NCBI GenBank assembly: GCA_033398695.1
Contig: CM065811.1
Span: 73,474,001-73,538,000 of the forward strand
Length of the DNA stretch: 64,000 nt
DNA from: Orobanche coerulescens
Taxonomy: Eukaryota; Streptophyta; Magnoliopsida; Lamiales; Orobanchaceae
Direction: 5' to 3'
Below the pieces are notes generated by a model that was not told the DNA's origin, did not search any database, and saw only the letters and a program-made list of their open reading frames with translations. Both the position numbers and the translations under genes were made by a program. This document shows, piece by piece, positions 1 to 11,911 of the stretch. Position 1 is the stretch's first letter; each line of letters opens with the position of its first letter.

Positions 1-1387
1 GAGAGGATGTGGCTCAGGAAAGCCCTGATTTGTGGTCCACGAGGATGGACTTTTGAGGTTTAAGAATCGGTTGTGCGTATGGCGAATGACGAGTTGAAAA
101 ACTCGATTTTGAAAGAAGCTCATGCTACCCCTTATTCTGCATCCGGGGTCTAGTAAGATGTACAAGGACTTGAAACAAAATTCTTGGTGGAGTAATATGA
201 AGCGAGAAGTCGCAGAATTTGTTTCGAGATGCTTAACTTGACAAGTCAAGATTGAACATCGGCCGACGGCGGGTATCTTGAAACCTCTCCCTATTCAGTG
301 GAAGTGGGAAGACATTTCTATGGATTTCATCACGAGTTTGCCGGAGTCGTCGTGGCATGAATACAATCGGGTGATTGTGGACCGTTTAACTAAATCAGCT
401 CATTTCCTTGAGATCAAGGATACGTGGGGTCCCGAGAGACTTGCCCACTTTTCATCAAAGAGATAGTGAGACTACGGTACTCCTAAAAGTATCGTTTCCG
501 ATCGTGACGGACGGTTTGTGTCGCATTTTGGAAATCGATTCACCGTGCTATGGGAACTCGGCTCAATCTCGACCGCCTTTCATCCTCGGTCAAGCGGACA
601 ATCGAGAGGACTATTCAGACCTTAGAGGACATGTTGAGGGCTTGCGTCCTCGATTGGAAAGACGATTGGGAAGCCCAACTACCATTAATCGAGTTCACGT
701 ATAATAATAGTTGGCATGCTTCGATCAAGATGGCACCTTACGAGGCCTTGTATGGTCGTCGTTGTCGATCTCCGTTGTGTTGGGACGACTTATCAGAATC
801 ATTGGGCACCGAGCCCGATATGCTTATAGCCGCCCGTGAGAAGGTAGCTTTGATCAGGAGTCGTTTGTTGACAGCTCAGAGTCGACAGAAATCATATGCA
901 GATAACCGTCGTCGACCATTAGAGTTCGAGGCTGGTGACCACATGTTGGTCAAGGTATCCCCGAGTCGTGGTATCTTCCGTTTTGGGAAGAGAGGGAAGT
1001 TGAGTCCGAGATTCATTGGACCGTTTGAGATTTTGGATCGAGTAGGCGAGTTAGCTTATCGATTGGCTTTACCTCCAGCGTTGAGCCGAATTCATAATGT
1101 GTTTCACGTCTCTTAGTTGCGGAAGTATGTTGCCGACCCGAGTCACATACTTCAGTTCGACGAAATCGAGATCGCCGACGATCATTCATATGAGGAACGC
1201 CCTATACGAGTTTTAGAGCGGCGAATCAAACAGTTGAGGAATAAGTCGATTCCTTTGGTCAAGATTCAGTGGTCCAGACATGGAGTCGAAGAGGCCACTT
1301 GGGAAACCGAGGAGATTATGCGGGAGAGTTATCCCGAGTTGTTTGACCCTTAGTTTCGGGGACGAAACTCTTTTAAGGGGGGGAGTA
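1..1387 (+). pseudogene. Ty3/gypsy (Tekay-type) pol 3' part: integrase and chromodomain, broken
   Basis: This is the C-terminal part of a chromovirus polyprotein cut by the window edge. It inserts element cDNA into the genome. In order one sees the second half of an HHCC zinc finger near 130-250, the integrase core with its first catalytic aspartate (MDFITSL, near 320), the third catalytic region ([11 protein letters not shown], near 600-630), the C-terminal GPFEIL region near 1020, and a chromodomain near 1190-1350 ending YPELF. It is dead. A TGA stop replaces the finger's second cysteine region near 240. The frame shifts between about 450 and 550. A TAG stop at 1114-1116 splits integrase from the chromodomain in one frame. 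It closely resembles the integrases at 20410-21582 and 35561-36951. The family call is confident; the Tekay/Del clade rests on the chromodomain style. Confidence 0.9.
1349..1387 (+). other. Polypurine tract and adjacent GTTTCG/CGAAAC hairpin
   Basis: Just after the polyprotein stop lies an inverted repeat with arms GTTTCG and CGAAAC. A run ending in eight or more Gs follows, directly before the 3' LTR. This is the usual place for the plus-strand primer of reverse transcription. The same hairpin precedes every complete 3' LTR in the window. Confidence 0.75.
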
Positions 1388-3716
1388 TGTAATACCCGGT
1401 TGTAATTCATTCATTTTCATTCAGTAATTATCAGTCTGTTATTGTCACTCAGTGTATTTTCACTCAATTATAATCATTCATCAATCATGTTCATTCACCG
1501 TGTTCACCGTTCGTATAAACTTCGAGTTGAGTATCGTTATTGTTCATCGTTTCAACTTTCCTCATATGAGTTCGACTTTGTTAGATCACCATTAATTTTT
1601 GGTAACTCCAAAAATTCTAAATCCTTGCAATATTATAGAGCATCGAGTTAGCTTTCCAATGGTTCTAACGGTGAGTCAATCGGAGTCCGGACGAGAGAGT
1701 TATGGTCGTTTTAGCTCAACCGCTCATTTTTGATTTTGGCGATCACGCCGAACGAACTCGGCCGTGTCGTCCGACACGGCCCGTGCCGTACTCGTCCGGA
1801 TAGTGCCGGAGCGTCGCCTCGAGACCCGACCGTGTAATGCAGCGCACGGCAGTCGAGCTCTTCCGGATTAGCTGTAGCGACGCCAGAGGCCCGTGTTCGG
1901 GACACGGTCGAGTCATTGTCGAGCGCCGCGGACGGGTCACTGTCGGTAGGCCTTCGCGCCTCGACCGTGTCAAGCGGGACACGGTCGAGTCCTGCGCCGG
2001 CAGTGCGCGCCACGACCGTGTCGGCGGGCACGGTCGAGCACATTGGCCGAGTCAACCCTATAAATTCTTTTTGAGCATTTTGAGCTCATTTCTCCCATTT
2101 TTCCATCTTCTTCACTGCAAACGAGAGAAATACTTGAGGGAGAGATTTCTTCATCAATTATCATTTGAGAGTATATTTTCATCACCTTCAATCATTCGGG
2201 AAGCTTGGATACTCGATTAAACTCGTGTTCTTGGATCGAATTGGTTGGATATTCAAGAGGTAATTTCTTCAACACTTTGGACTTCGATTTTGTGTTGAGA
2301 TATGATGTTTTGGACGTTATAATCATGTTATATGAAGGGATATGTATATGATTATGAGTTTGTATAAGGATTCATTGGATTATTGAGGGATTATTCAAGA
2401 ACACCTTGAATATCGAGTTGGAATTGGAGATTTTCGACTAATTGTTGTTATAATCACATTTTTGGATATTCATAACGGATTATTGATCGTATTGGAGATG
2501 TTTTGTTGGTTTGAAACACTTCTTGGGGAATTTGATATAGGTATATTGAAGTTTGATTGTAAACAATCGGAGTTTGGACGCAACATGTTTGATTTAATGC
2601 CGCAATGGACTTAGTTTTATCGTATCGACGTTTTGAGTTCGTTATATTCGTGTTTGATTCGTGTATTGAACAATTGTTGGTAATGATTGTTATTCAAGGT
2701 TGTTCGAGCGACCGATATTTCATTTAGGCCGTTGTTCGTGGACGGACATTCATCATCGGTATTGTGTAAGTTAATTCTTACTCGGTTAAAAGGATATTCA
2801 TTCCTTTTGTCGTTGTTCATTCATAATCATAACTCATTCATCATTGTATTAATCGTATCAAAACTCGTCATTGTCAATTAATCACCTCAGTCATAAGGAA
2901 CGACGGTTCCGATCATTTCATTGAGCTATCATTCATTTCACCATCATTCAATCTTGGTGAGTCATTATTCATTTTCATTGTCACTTTTGTCATATTGTGG
3001 CATTCGGGTCATCTTGGCGTGCGGTTGGTATGTGTAGGATTTTCATGTCGGGCACATTATAGTCGTGTGTTGGTTGGTGGCCTCACATTGGGTGTGCACA
3101 CGAGTCGATTGCTCGTGAGACCGATTAGGTACAAGACCACGCGTGTTTGATCGTTGGTGGCTTGTGCACGGACACATTTCCATCCCGGGCGTAGTGTGGC
3201 GCCATTCCTTTGAGCCGTCTTGATTAGTCGATTCATATAGCATGTTTGATTGCGTATGTTTTGAGAATAATTCATAATTTGGATATATCATGATTGTGTA
3301 TTTTCAACCCTTGAGGATTGTTGTTACGTATGGCGGCCCGTTGGGGATCTTTGTTTCAGTCATGGCAAGGCTAAGGTACGGGGAGAGCACGGTGGCGAGA
3401 GTCAGTGATACTAGTAGGGGGCCCCGATGCATTGATCATTTATTCAGTCATTTGTGTTTCCTTTATTTATTCCGCTGCAGACATTCCGTTTGAGTGCTCA
3501 TTTCATTCAGTGTCGTGTATTTTATCGTCATATAAAATACACATGTATTCTATTTTATCCTGGGTGTGTTGTATAAAACTCCTCGTCGGAGTAATTGATG
3601 TTGTAATGTGGTTCGGTACTACATTTACCTGTGTAATTCATTCATTTTCATTCGCCTGGTGGGTCCCAGTCGGGGGTCCACGGCACTGTAATATCCGCCT
3701 AGTTTGGGGTGTTACA
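1388..3716 (+). repeat. 3' LTR of the first Tekay-type element
   Basis: The 2329-bp LTR begins TGTAATACCC directly after the polypurine tract and ends GGGGTGTTACA. The bases after it (gctgc) would be the right target duplication, but the left copy is outside the window. U3 holds a CpG-rich block (about 1740-2045) followed by a TATA box at 2059. A candidate splice donor (AAGAG|GTAAT) lies at 2259/2260. The closing part contains the family-wide block GCCTGGTGGGTCCC followed by CTGTAATATCC. Confidence 0.85.
1755..2066 (+). promoter_or_regulatory. U3 promoter: class C GACACGGTCGAG inverted motifs and TATA box
   Basis: Repeated copies of GACACGGTCGAG and its inverse CTCGACCGTGTC occur in an otherwise AT-rich LTR. 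They stop just before a TATA box (TATAAATT, 2059-2066). The position matches U3 enhancer/promoter DNA. The same layout with different motifs occurs in the other LTR families here. The TATA call is from sequence alone. Confidence 0.6.
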
Positions 3717-4339
3717 GCTGCGCCGGAGGTTCGAGGTGGGATCGTGGAAGTCAACGACGGCGGACTGGTGTCTCTGGCGACAACCACTGGAGCTCGACGG
3801 TAGCGTGGTTATAAATGGAGAAGCAACGATCTTGCCGGACATTCTGGTGGGTCAGAGTTGTGGAAGTCCACTCGGGCCATACAGATCTTATTCCGGCGAG
3901 GTGGAGCTCAAGGAATCGGTGGCTATGGAGTTTCGGTAAGTGGCTCACGAGACAAGTAAACTACAGCATATGAGTTTTAGATCCGTCTTTGGTGACTTGA
4001 GGAATCTGAAAATGGACCAGGTTTCTGGGTCGGGTTCAATCTTCAGGAGTTGGTCCCCGTTTTGGCCGGAGCATGGTGGTTCGGGTGGTTCCGGTTATGT
4101 GGTAGCCGATGGTGGTTTTATAAGAGAGTGTTTGGCAGTCCGGTTCCGGCGGTCGGAGTGACCGGAAGCCGGCGGTTGTATGTGTCGTGTGTGTGAGCTG
4201 TATGTGTGTGTGTATATATATATACATATATATGTGTGTTGTGTGTAGTATGTATGTATATATATATATATAAGTGTGCTGTGTGTGTAGTATATGTATA
4301 TAAGTGTGTGTGATATATATTTGTGTGTTAGGTGTGTAT

Positions 4340-4400
<61 letters not shown>

Positions 4401-6142
4401 CGGAGAAGATGGAGATGAGGACGAAAGTTGTATAAATTAGCTTACGAACGGATTCATATATTGGACTTATGGAATGAACCCGAGTTTGGAGCTGTATACG
4501 GGACAATCGTTCAGGAATTTGAATTATGATTCCCATCATTAATTAAATCGAGATATGGATCCAGGTGGAATATCGTTGGTCGTTTGATCCGATCAATAAT
4601 TTAGAGGAGCTCAATTGAGGTAATATTTTAGCCGACTAATTACCTTATAATTATAAGATATTAAATTGGATCTTATATTAAATTGTCTATTATGTATTTA
4701 CAATAAGGGTTGGGGTTTCAATCGATCGATTGGGTGAGCCGTGTTCGTCAGAGCTTTCGGCATCAATTATCGAGGCAAGTATTTTCTTATACGACTTGTG
4801 CCCTGCAAATAGAGTTTACATGTTGGATTTACGATGGTTGGTTTACCCTCGTGAATATGATTCGTGTGAGTTGATTTTGATTTGATTATTTTGAACGTTG
4901 AAGGTTTTAATGATACCCCCACTTGTTAATGTTGTGGAATCGTGTATTCCGTGTTAATTGTGTTGTTTGTGTTTTGAAGAGTTTGATAATGGTGTCGGAT
5001 AAGTGGCCATCTCTAGTAAGTATTCTTGATGAACTTACATTCTTAGCATATTAGTATTGCATTAGTAACGTGTGTGTGTGTGTGTATGCTCACTATGGGT
5101 TAGATCCGACGGGGTCTCGGTAGGGGTCCACGGAGGGGTGGATCCGCGAGCTTGCTTTTAACCACTATGGGTTAGATCCGACGGGGTCTCGGTAGGGGTC
5201 CACAGAGGGGTGGATCTACGGTTAATTGTGGTGTATTTCACAAATGTGATTTGATTATGGCATTTCCGAAAATGAGTGCTTTTGAACGGTTTTCATGATT
5301 GCATGCATCGACTAAGTGTGTAAGAGGTAAGTTGTTCGTTTGGCTTACTTGGCTAGGATGGCACTTGAGTATTTGTCGTCTGTGTTTAAACCTTGGGTTG
5401 TGGATTTTGATGTTGGAAAAACGAACCTTGATATTATTTTCGTGTACTGTGATTTGATGAGATTTGGGATGAGATCCCAATGGTTTGTAAAGGTCGTTTT
5501 ATGGAAAGTGATTTTGGGCCGAGACCCGTTCATTTTGAAATGGATATTTTCAACTAAGGACTTGAGGTCTAGCAAAGTTTCTATTTTTAAAATCCCTGAT
5601 ATGAGGAATTTATTTTCAAACACTTCTTTGATGGTTTCTAATTAATAAAACTTTTCGGGAAGTATTTTTGGTAACTATTTGTCGTACCCGATTCGTGATT
5701 TCTATTTGTTTGTTACATTTCGTATGATTTCATACTTGTACTAGCAAAACAGTGGAGTTTTGCTAACCCCCGAGTATTCGGGGGGTGGATGTCTGTATTG
5801 CATTCAGGTTTTGGAGCATAGCACAGGGTCGGCATGAAGGATGATGAAAGATGAACGATACTAATCACACGAGGACCCATTGATGTCGTATTGGTTTAGT
5901 TGTATTTTATTTTCCGCTGCAGTATTCTTTTCCCGTTGTACGAGAGTGTGTTATATTCGACCCCTGCGTGGGCTTGTATTGTAATCGAGTTGTATGTTTT
6001 TATTGAAAGGCCAAATCGGTCTACTGAGTCATTTTAGCCTTAAAGGCATTGTCGAGATGTTTCATGTTGTTACTAGCCTAGTAGATCCTTGAGGAAAGGT
6101 TCTACGGCGTGTAATATCCCTAAGCGGATTGGGGGTGTTACA
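3717..6142 (+). repeat. Right part of an older LTR, apparently interrupted by the first element
   Basis: The stretch ends GGGTGTTACA at 6142 after a TGTAATATCCC block, which is the right end of this LTR group. Two 72-bp-spaced copies of CACTATGGGTTAGATCCGAC (5091 and 5163) match the LTRs at 30182 and 36987. A candidate splice acceptor, CATTCAG|G, lies at 5807. No TG start is visible, so I infer that the first element inserted into this LTR and its left part lies outside the window. No coding sequence is supported. Confidence 0.6.
4180..4396. repeat. TG-rich and (AT)27 microsatellite
   Basis: An interrupted TG/TA-rich tract runs into an uninterrupted (AT)27 array at 4343-4396. It lies inside the older LTR. 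The long minus-strand reading frame across it encodes only alternating Tyr/Ile and is not a gene. Confidence 0.95.
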
Positions 6143-7057
6143 GTCCGACCTTGTGGACTAAGTGTATTGTCCCACTTACTCCATGAATCGGACCCTCGTG
6201 CATCTAGTCTATTAGGTATATCTTGGTTCATCACGATGTAGTTATGCAATTAATTATAATTTAAATAATTTCACTTATAAAAATTTATGTATGAATTGAA
6301 TTAGTTGTCGAGTAATTTATTTTAATTCACGAGACCGAATTAATTTATCTAATAAATTAAATTCGACATCTAATGTGCAATATTCACGAAGAGAGAAAAA
6401 ACTAAAATTAATTCACTATCTATCCTATTTGTGCGACTCTTTAGGTTTGTCTGCATCAACAATGGGAGGAACTAGAAAGTGTGAGTAACACCTAACCAGC
6501 CCGTGGCTCACACAGTAACCTAACCGAGAACAAATTGTAGAGTTCATTCCAAACCCTTATCATTATGAATGCCAAAGACTTATAAACCCGTCAATGAGAT
6601 ATGCCGATCAAGATTTACGGTCACGGTAATGTTAAACCCTAATATAATTTGATACTATGCATGAACTAGTGCAAATCAAGATTACTGATCTCTCATGTAT
6701 AAAATACACCTTGGTCATATGCTTTCGCCAGATATTTCTGATCTCATTTGCCTCTAACCGCATAAGACATTCACCTTTTCACGTGCAGAAGAAAAACAAT
6801 CCTATATTGGCATTCAGTAGAGACTGCTACATGCCATCAAGTTACATATCGAGGTTGACCACACCATCAAGTGATTGGATCGAACTTATCTAATTACTGA
6901 CTTAACGTCACATGCATATCTTCTACTGAATTCTCAAGTTCAAGGTTCACACACACGCAATTCCCCCAGAATCATCCATGGATATTATAGTACCATGGGC
7001 CCCACATGAGAAACCACAAGGCTAAAAATTATTCTTACTAATATTTCAAACATGCCA
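6143..7057. other. AT-rich DNA, unidentified
   Basis: The stretch lies between the old LTR end and the CACTA terminus. I see no conserved protein, RNA gene or repeat structure. Short reading frames here (for example 6657-6893) have no recognisable domain. It may be flanking DNA that received both insertions, or part of another undetected element. Confidence 0.4.
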
Positions 7058-7095
7058 CACTAGTACAAAAATGAGCAATGGTCACACAAAAAAAA
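7058..7095. repeat. CACTA terminal inverted repeat (3' end)
   Basis: CACTAGTACAAAAATGAGC begins at 7058 and matches the plant CACTA terminal consensus, with the core CACTA followed by GTACAAAAA. The first subterminal GTCACA motif begins within 30 bp. Confidence 0.85.
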
Positions 7096-8830
7096 TGTGA
7101 CCATATGCCTTTAGTCACATATTTTTTTTTTATTGAAAGTGTGACCAAAGGTCGTGTCATTTTAGGTAACATACGGCTACATTAAAATTAAGTGGTTGTA
7201 TCAACTGAAAAACTGTAGCCGTAGCATAAAATCGTGGCTATTGGGTAAGAAATTTTGTTGTTGTAATCGTGCATTTTATCTTATTTTGTGGCCATAAACC
7301 CTTTCTAGACACACAATTTTATTTTTTTAGTGACCATTGTTCACCCAATAGCCATATGAATTTATTTTCAAAGTGGCGCTTGCTATTATTTAGTCACAAT
7401 AATATGTATTTATTATGACTTTTGCCTATCTTTTAAAGACATAGAATTAATCAAACAATGGCCAAAAGTATTTTAAAGACACAATTTTTTTTAACTATGG
7501 TTATCATATAACTTACAACCACATACATGTTATTTACCATGACCGTTGCTATCTTTCAGACATACAAATACTTGTAAGTGTGAATATTTTATATTTTTTT
7601 CGAAATAGAAAATCTAATAAACAATGACTATATTTGGTTTATAGACACAAAAGTGTTTGTAACTGTGGCCAATATTAACTTTAAGACTACAATAATTTGT
7701 TTTCAGTATGACCTATTTTATCATTTAGACACTTAAAACTTGTTGTGTGTGACTATTGTTTGTATTATAGACACCGAGAATTACTTAAACCATAGTTGTA
7801 AATGTGTTATGGTCACATAATGTATTTATACATGTGACTGTTGTAGAACTTATTGTCACATGCATGTTTGAATCCGTGACGATTGTTATCAATTTGACAC
7901 ACTATTATCCATTATCAATACTATTATTTAGTTTTTAGTCATGTATATTAAAAAAAACCTGACAATAAATTCATTGCAAACATACAAATACTTTTTTAAC
8001 ATGGCTATTGTTCACAATTTAGCCACATGAACTTATGTTAACCATCACATTTGTTATCCTTCAGACACATCAATATTTGTCAACGTGGCTATTGATTATA
8101 ATTTCTACGTCAGAAAGCAAATAAATTGTAGCCGTAATGGTTCTTTCGACACATAATTTTATTCACCATGACTATCATTTACCATATTGCCACATTAATT
8201 TATATTATCATGTCCTTTTTTTAGATTATGACACACAATTCTTTTTAAACTATGACAATAGGGTACATTTTAGTCACATGATTATGTAATAAAGTGACAT
8301 GTGCTATCATTTTGACATACTAACAATTTAATAAAATATGACCATATATATGTTTTAGCCACATTTGGTTTATATTATATCAGGTCCTCTGTTTAGATTT
8401 TGACACAATTGTTTTATTAGGTGTAACTATTTAGTACACTTTAGTCACATAAAATTGTAATAAAATGACATATGCCATTATTTTGACACACTAAAAACGA
8501 AATATATTGTGACCATACGTATTTTGTGGACACACAATTTAATTTACTGTAAATAATGTATATAAAATAGCCACATGAAAATATTACTAAGATGACATTA
8601 TTTTTCATTTTAAGACAAAAAAATTTTGTAAAGTGACCACTGTGTATGTTTTAGTGACAAATAACAAATTTAAACGTGGCATCAGTTGTTTATTGTAGAT
8701 ACAAAGATTATTTTGAGCGTGGCTTTTGTCTACCCTTTAGCCACATTAATTAATTTTTACTATTACATTTGCTATGTTTTAGACACGTTAAAAATCAATG
8801 TGAAGTGATTGTAAACAAAGCCGACAATGT
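7079..8830. repeat. CACTA subterminal repeat array (GTCACA/TGTGAC motifs)
   Basis: Roughly 1.75 kb of AT-rich DNA carries dozens of short motifs in both orientations. They are built on GTCACAT, TGTGACC, GCCACAT and GACACA, spaced a few tens of bases apart. In En/Spm such subterminal motifs bind the TNPA protein, which is consistent with the TNPA-like gene further right. No coding sequence is seen. Confidence 0.7.
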
Positions 8831-9197
8831 GAAATAATAAATGAATACCAATATTAACAATAAAAGAGAATCCATACATAAGTTCTGAAGATAAATAGCA
8901 AAGCAAAAACTTCTAATCCAAACTGTAATATCCGGAATTTTTACTACCGTTGTTTCATATTATTTTATCCGAGTTATATTGTACAGCGTGGAATCTGTAC
9001 AGTATAGATAAAATAAATGAAGGACTGAGATGTCAGTATCGGTATAATTGTCGTACTTGGTCGACAATTGCAATTGAGGATATTATGTATCATATGAGAA
9101 TATTATGGAATTAAGTATATATATTCAGTGCGTGAGTGTACGTATCCAGTATGTCGAGACAGACGAGAAGAGTTGGAAATGGCTAAGTATAGCCTGA

Positions 9198-9706
9198 CTA
9201 GCGCGCGCTAATGGTCAAGTATAGCGCACGCTATCGTTCATGGTTAGCGCACGCTAGAGGCGAGAATGTAGCGCCGCGCTAGTGCAATCGAATCGAAGGA
9301 ATCTACGTGTGGACCAGGCCACTTTCGGCACACGTTCGTAAGTCAACGGATGTTGTAATGTAGTGTTAGCGACGCTAATGCATGATGGTTAGCGACGCTA
9401 ATCGTATATCGGACAAAAAGTAATCTTATCCTCGTCAGCACTTTCGGCGTGTGGACTATCTTGAGCATACAGACAATCAAGTCAACTATGATTAACGACG
9501 CTATGGAAGAACACTTGCGTACGCTAAATATAGGCATTTACGTACGCTAATGCATGGGCATTACGTCGTAAGTCATTATGCGAAGCGAGACGGTAGCCTG
9601 CGGATTGCGATAGCGCACGCTAACAAAAGTCGGTTAACGCACGCTAAGGCCGTAGCGCACGCTAAACATAAGGTTTAGCGCACGCTAGTAATACACTTTA
9701 TAAAAA
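9198..9706 (+). promoter_or_regulatory. U3 promoter: class A TTAGCGCACGCTAA array and TATA box
   Basis: About thirteen complete or degenerate copies of a quasi-palindrome (arms TTAGCG and CGCTAA around CA/TG/TA) fill about 490 bp. They end just before TTTATAAAAA at 9698. Several copies have lost bases (GCGACGC instead of GCGCACGC). Position and density suggest a promoter/enhancer or a chromatin-modification target. The function is inferred. Confidence 0.65.
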
Positions 9707-9916
9707 GGGACGGAGGGTGTTATGAAGCATTTCGTCCACTTCTTTCCTTTCACTCGATAGAGAGAGCCACAGGAGGTACTCGAGGTACGAAACACTGAGA
9801 GATGATGATCTTTAACAAGATTAAGCTGGGGATCATGAATTAAAGTCTTGTTCTTGAAGTTATTGATGATTCTTGGAATGAAGTGATTGTTCTCCTTCAT
9901 GGTTCGTCTATACAAG

Positions 9917-11911
9917 GTAATAGTTCTTCACCTTTGGATTTCGTTTTGGATTGAAGATTGATGTTCTTGAGTTAATGATTATCATATAAACAAGTTGATA
10001 AGTATGATTATGAGATTGGTTACCGAGTTATGAGTATTGATATGATTTGGATGGTTTCGAATGTGTTGTTTATCTTCAAAGAGATATGTTGGCCAATGTC
10101 TTCCTTCAATTCGGATCTTTGATGTTGTTGTTGTTGGTTTCTTCATATGATGGTGATCATGGCATGATTATGAATTCTTGGTGTTTAGGTTGTTGATATT
10201 AAGGAAGATGAAATATGAATATATGACTTGAATTAAGAGTCGGATGATTACCTATATGTTAAAAGATATTGGATTTCGTTGTTTGATAGCTATGTACATG
10301 GTTCAGAATCACTTAGTGTTCTTGATAATCGTCATATGTTGATCGGTATCCGAAATACATGCAACTGTACAGCATTAGCGCACGCTAAGCTTACTGCCTA
10401 ACGCGCGCTAACGGGAGAAACTTAGCGCACGCTACGTTAAGTGATTAACGTGCGCTAAGAAGGCAGAAAGTGCAGTATTTTCGTGTTGTGGTTATGAATT
10501 CGTGCTGGTTTGAGTTGGATTGATCCGACTAGTTTTTAACTAAGATATTGTTGCGCCTTTGGGTTTGTGAATTGGTTTTAACGGTTGCTGATTATTATCG
10601 GATTGTTGTTTAATCGATTATTGTAATAGGTCAAGTTTATTGATCGGTGTTTATAACCGTATGATGCGGTCTTGTTCGAGGATGTTCGTGAATTGCTTTG
10701 GTCGGGACCGAGGAACTTGTAGATGACGACAATGGATTTGGTAACGACTTCATCATCGTCGTATCGGTATCGAGGTAAGTTATTACTTGCTCAGTTCATA
10801 ATATTTAATGAATGGTTTCCGTTTCATTCGTGTATAATTCGTATATCAATGTTTATAATCGTAATCACAGGAGATTTGAGATTATAAATCGTATTCGAGT
10901 TTTGGGAATCTAAATCATAATGAATATGATTTACTTTTGTTATTGGTATACTTGTATATCGAGGTTATATTGTGATAAAGACGAAGATATGAATTATCTG
11001 CAATCCGTGATACTTTAGACCGTCGAGTATTGAGGATAATGGTTCATGATGGTTTAGACATTGAGATCATTCTCGAAGGACTCGGGGCAAGTACTCTAAT
11101 CATTTTTATTATTTGTGTCGATCATGTCGTGATACATTCATGTATCGTTGTTGTCATGCATTTGTGCATTGTTGTTGTCGTGTATTGTGTATTGTTGTTT
11201 TGTGCAGTTGTGCATTGTTGTCATATGTCCACCTCGGGTTGGTCCGACGGGATCATCGGGGGATCTATACTAGCGTGCGCTGGATCATCGGACGGGTTTT
11301 CCACCTCGGGTTGGTCTGACGGGATCATCGGGGGATCTAGGCAGTGAACGCTGGATTATCGGATTGCCATGTATTGTTGTTGTGCATATGTATATTATGG
11401 GTTTGCCATAAGTATACATTGTCGTTATTGTTGTGATCATATTGACGTTGTCATATGAGTATGCATTTGTAGGTCTTGTGTTAGGACCATGTCCGTATAT
11501 TGTGTTGATCTGATCTCGGATTAGATTGACGTGATGGTAATGGTATTTCGTATCTTGAGGTATGTTCCGTATTTCCTTGGTACTTGTCTTTGATGGACAA
11601 TAATTATCGTATTGGAATTGTGGACGTTATCCGATGGATTGAATTGGCCAGAGTTGGTATAATTTCCGTATCGCGAGTTATGATAATGTTTTGAGAACCT
11701 TGAGTATTGTTGAGATACCGTACAGATATTTCGGTATTATCTTAATGTGTTGTTAAGGATACGAATCGTGGATTCTCGTAAAGTTACAACGGTAAGATTA
11801 CATTGGTCATATTCTTACTTAGTATTTCCATTGATATGTAATTATTGACGAGATGTGATGGTTATCATTGTTGGATATTATGGCTGACCCCGTCGTGGGC
11901 TTTCTTTTTAG
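9917..11911 (+). other. Candidate LTR leader intron (5' LTR, LARD 1)
   Basis: Donor ACAAG|GTAATAG lies about 215 bp after the TATA box. The acceptor, a pyrimidine-rich tract ending TTTTTAG|G, lies at 11911. The equivalent in the right LTR is exactly as long (1995 bp). Splicing is predicted only. The interval holds the 72-bp duplicated block and a Val-rich reading frame that I do not consider a gene. Confidence 0.45.
11229..11350 (+). repeat. 72-bp tandem duplication in the LTR
   Basis: Two copies of CCACCTCGGGTTGGTC start at 11229 and 11301, each followed by a GACGGGATCATCGG block. Equivalent pairs occur at the same relative place in the LTRs at 14803, 30182, 36987, 43707 and 60587 and in the old LTR at 5091. 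Confidence 0.75.

Noticed and set aside
1711..2220. Overlapping frames on both strands in GC-rich DNA
   Set aside because: They are by-products of the CpG-rich U3 motif block; no domain, and frames disagree between strands.
4036..4539. 167-codon minus-strand frame
   Set aside because: It reads through the TG/AT microsatellite and consists largely of alternating Tyr and Ile.
6657..6893. 78-codon frame in the unidentified region
   Set aside because: No recognisable domain or codon pattern.
7058..8923. Possibility that the GTCACA-rich region is a satellite array
   Set aside because: Motifs are not in a fixed period, and the adjoining CACTA terminus explains them as subterminal repeats.
9198..9690. 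Regular short repeats with spacers, superficially like a CRISPR array
   Set aside because: Repeats are only 12-14 bp, vary in sequence, have irregular spacing, and lie in the U3 of a plant LTR element with a TATA box downstream.
11030..11347. Val/Ile/Cys-rich reading frame kept in four LARD LTR copies (also 16903-17235, 45812-46261, 62672-63121)
   Set aside because: It follows a GTTGTTGTC-rich low-complexity stretch, lies in the candidate intron, changes length and frame between subfamilies, and resembles no known protein.
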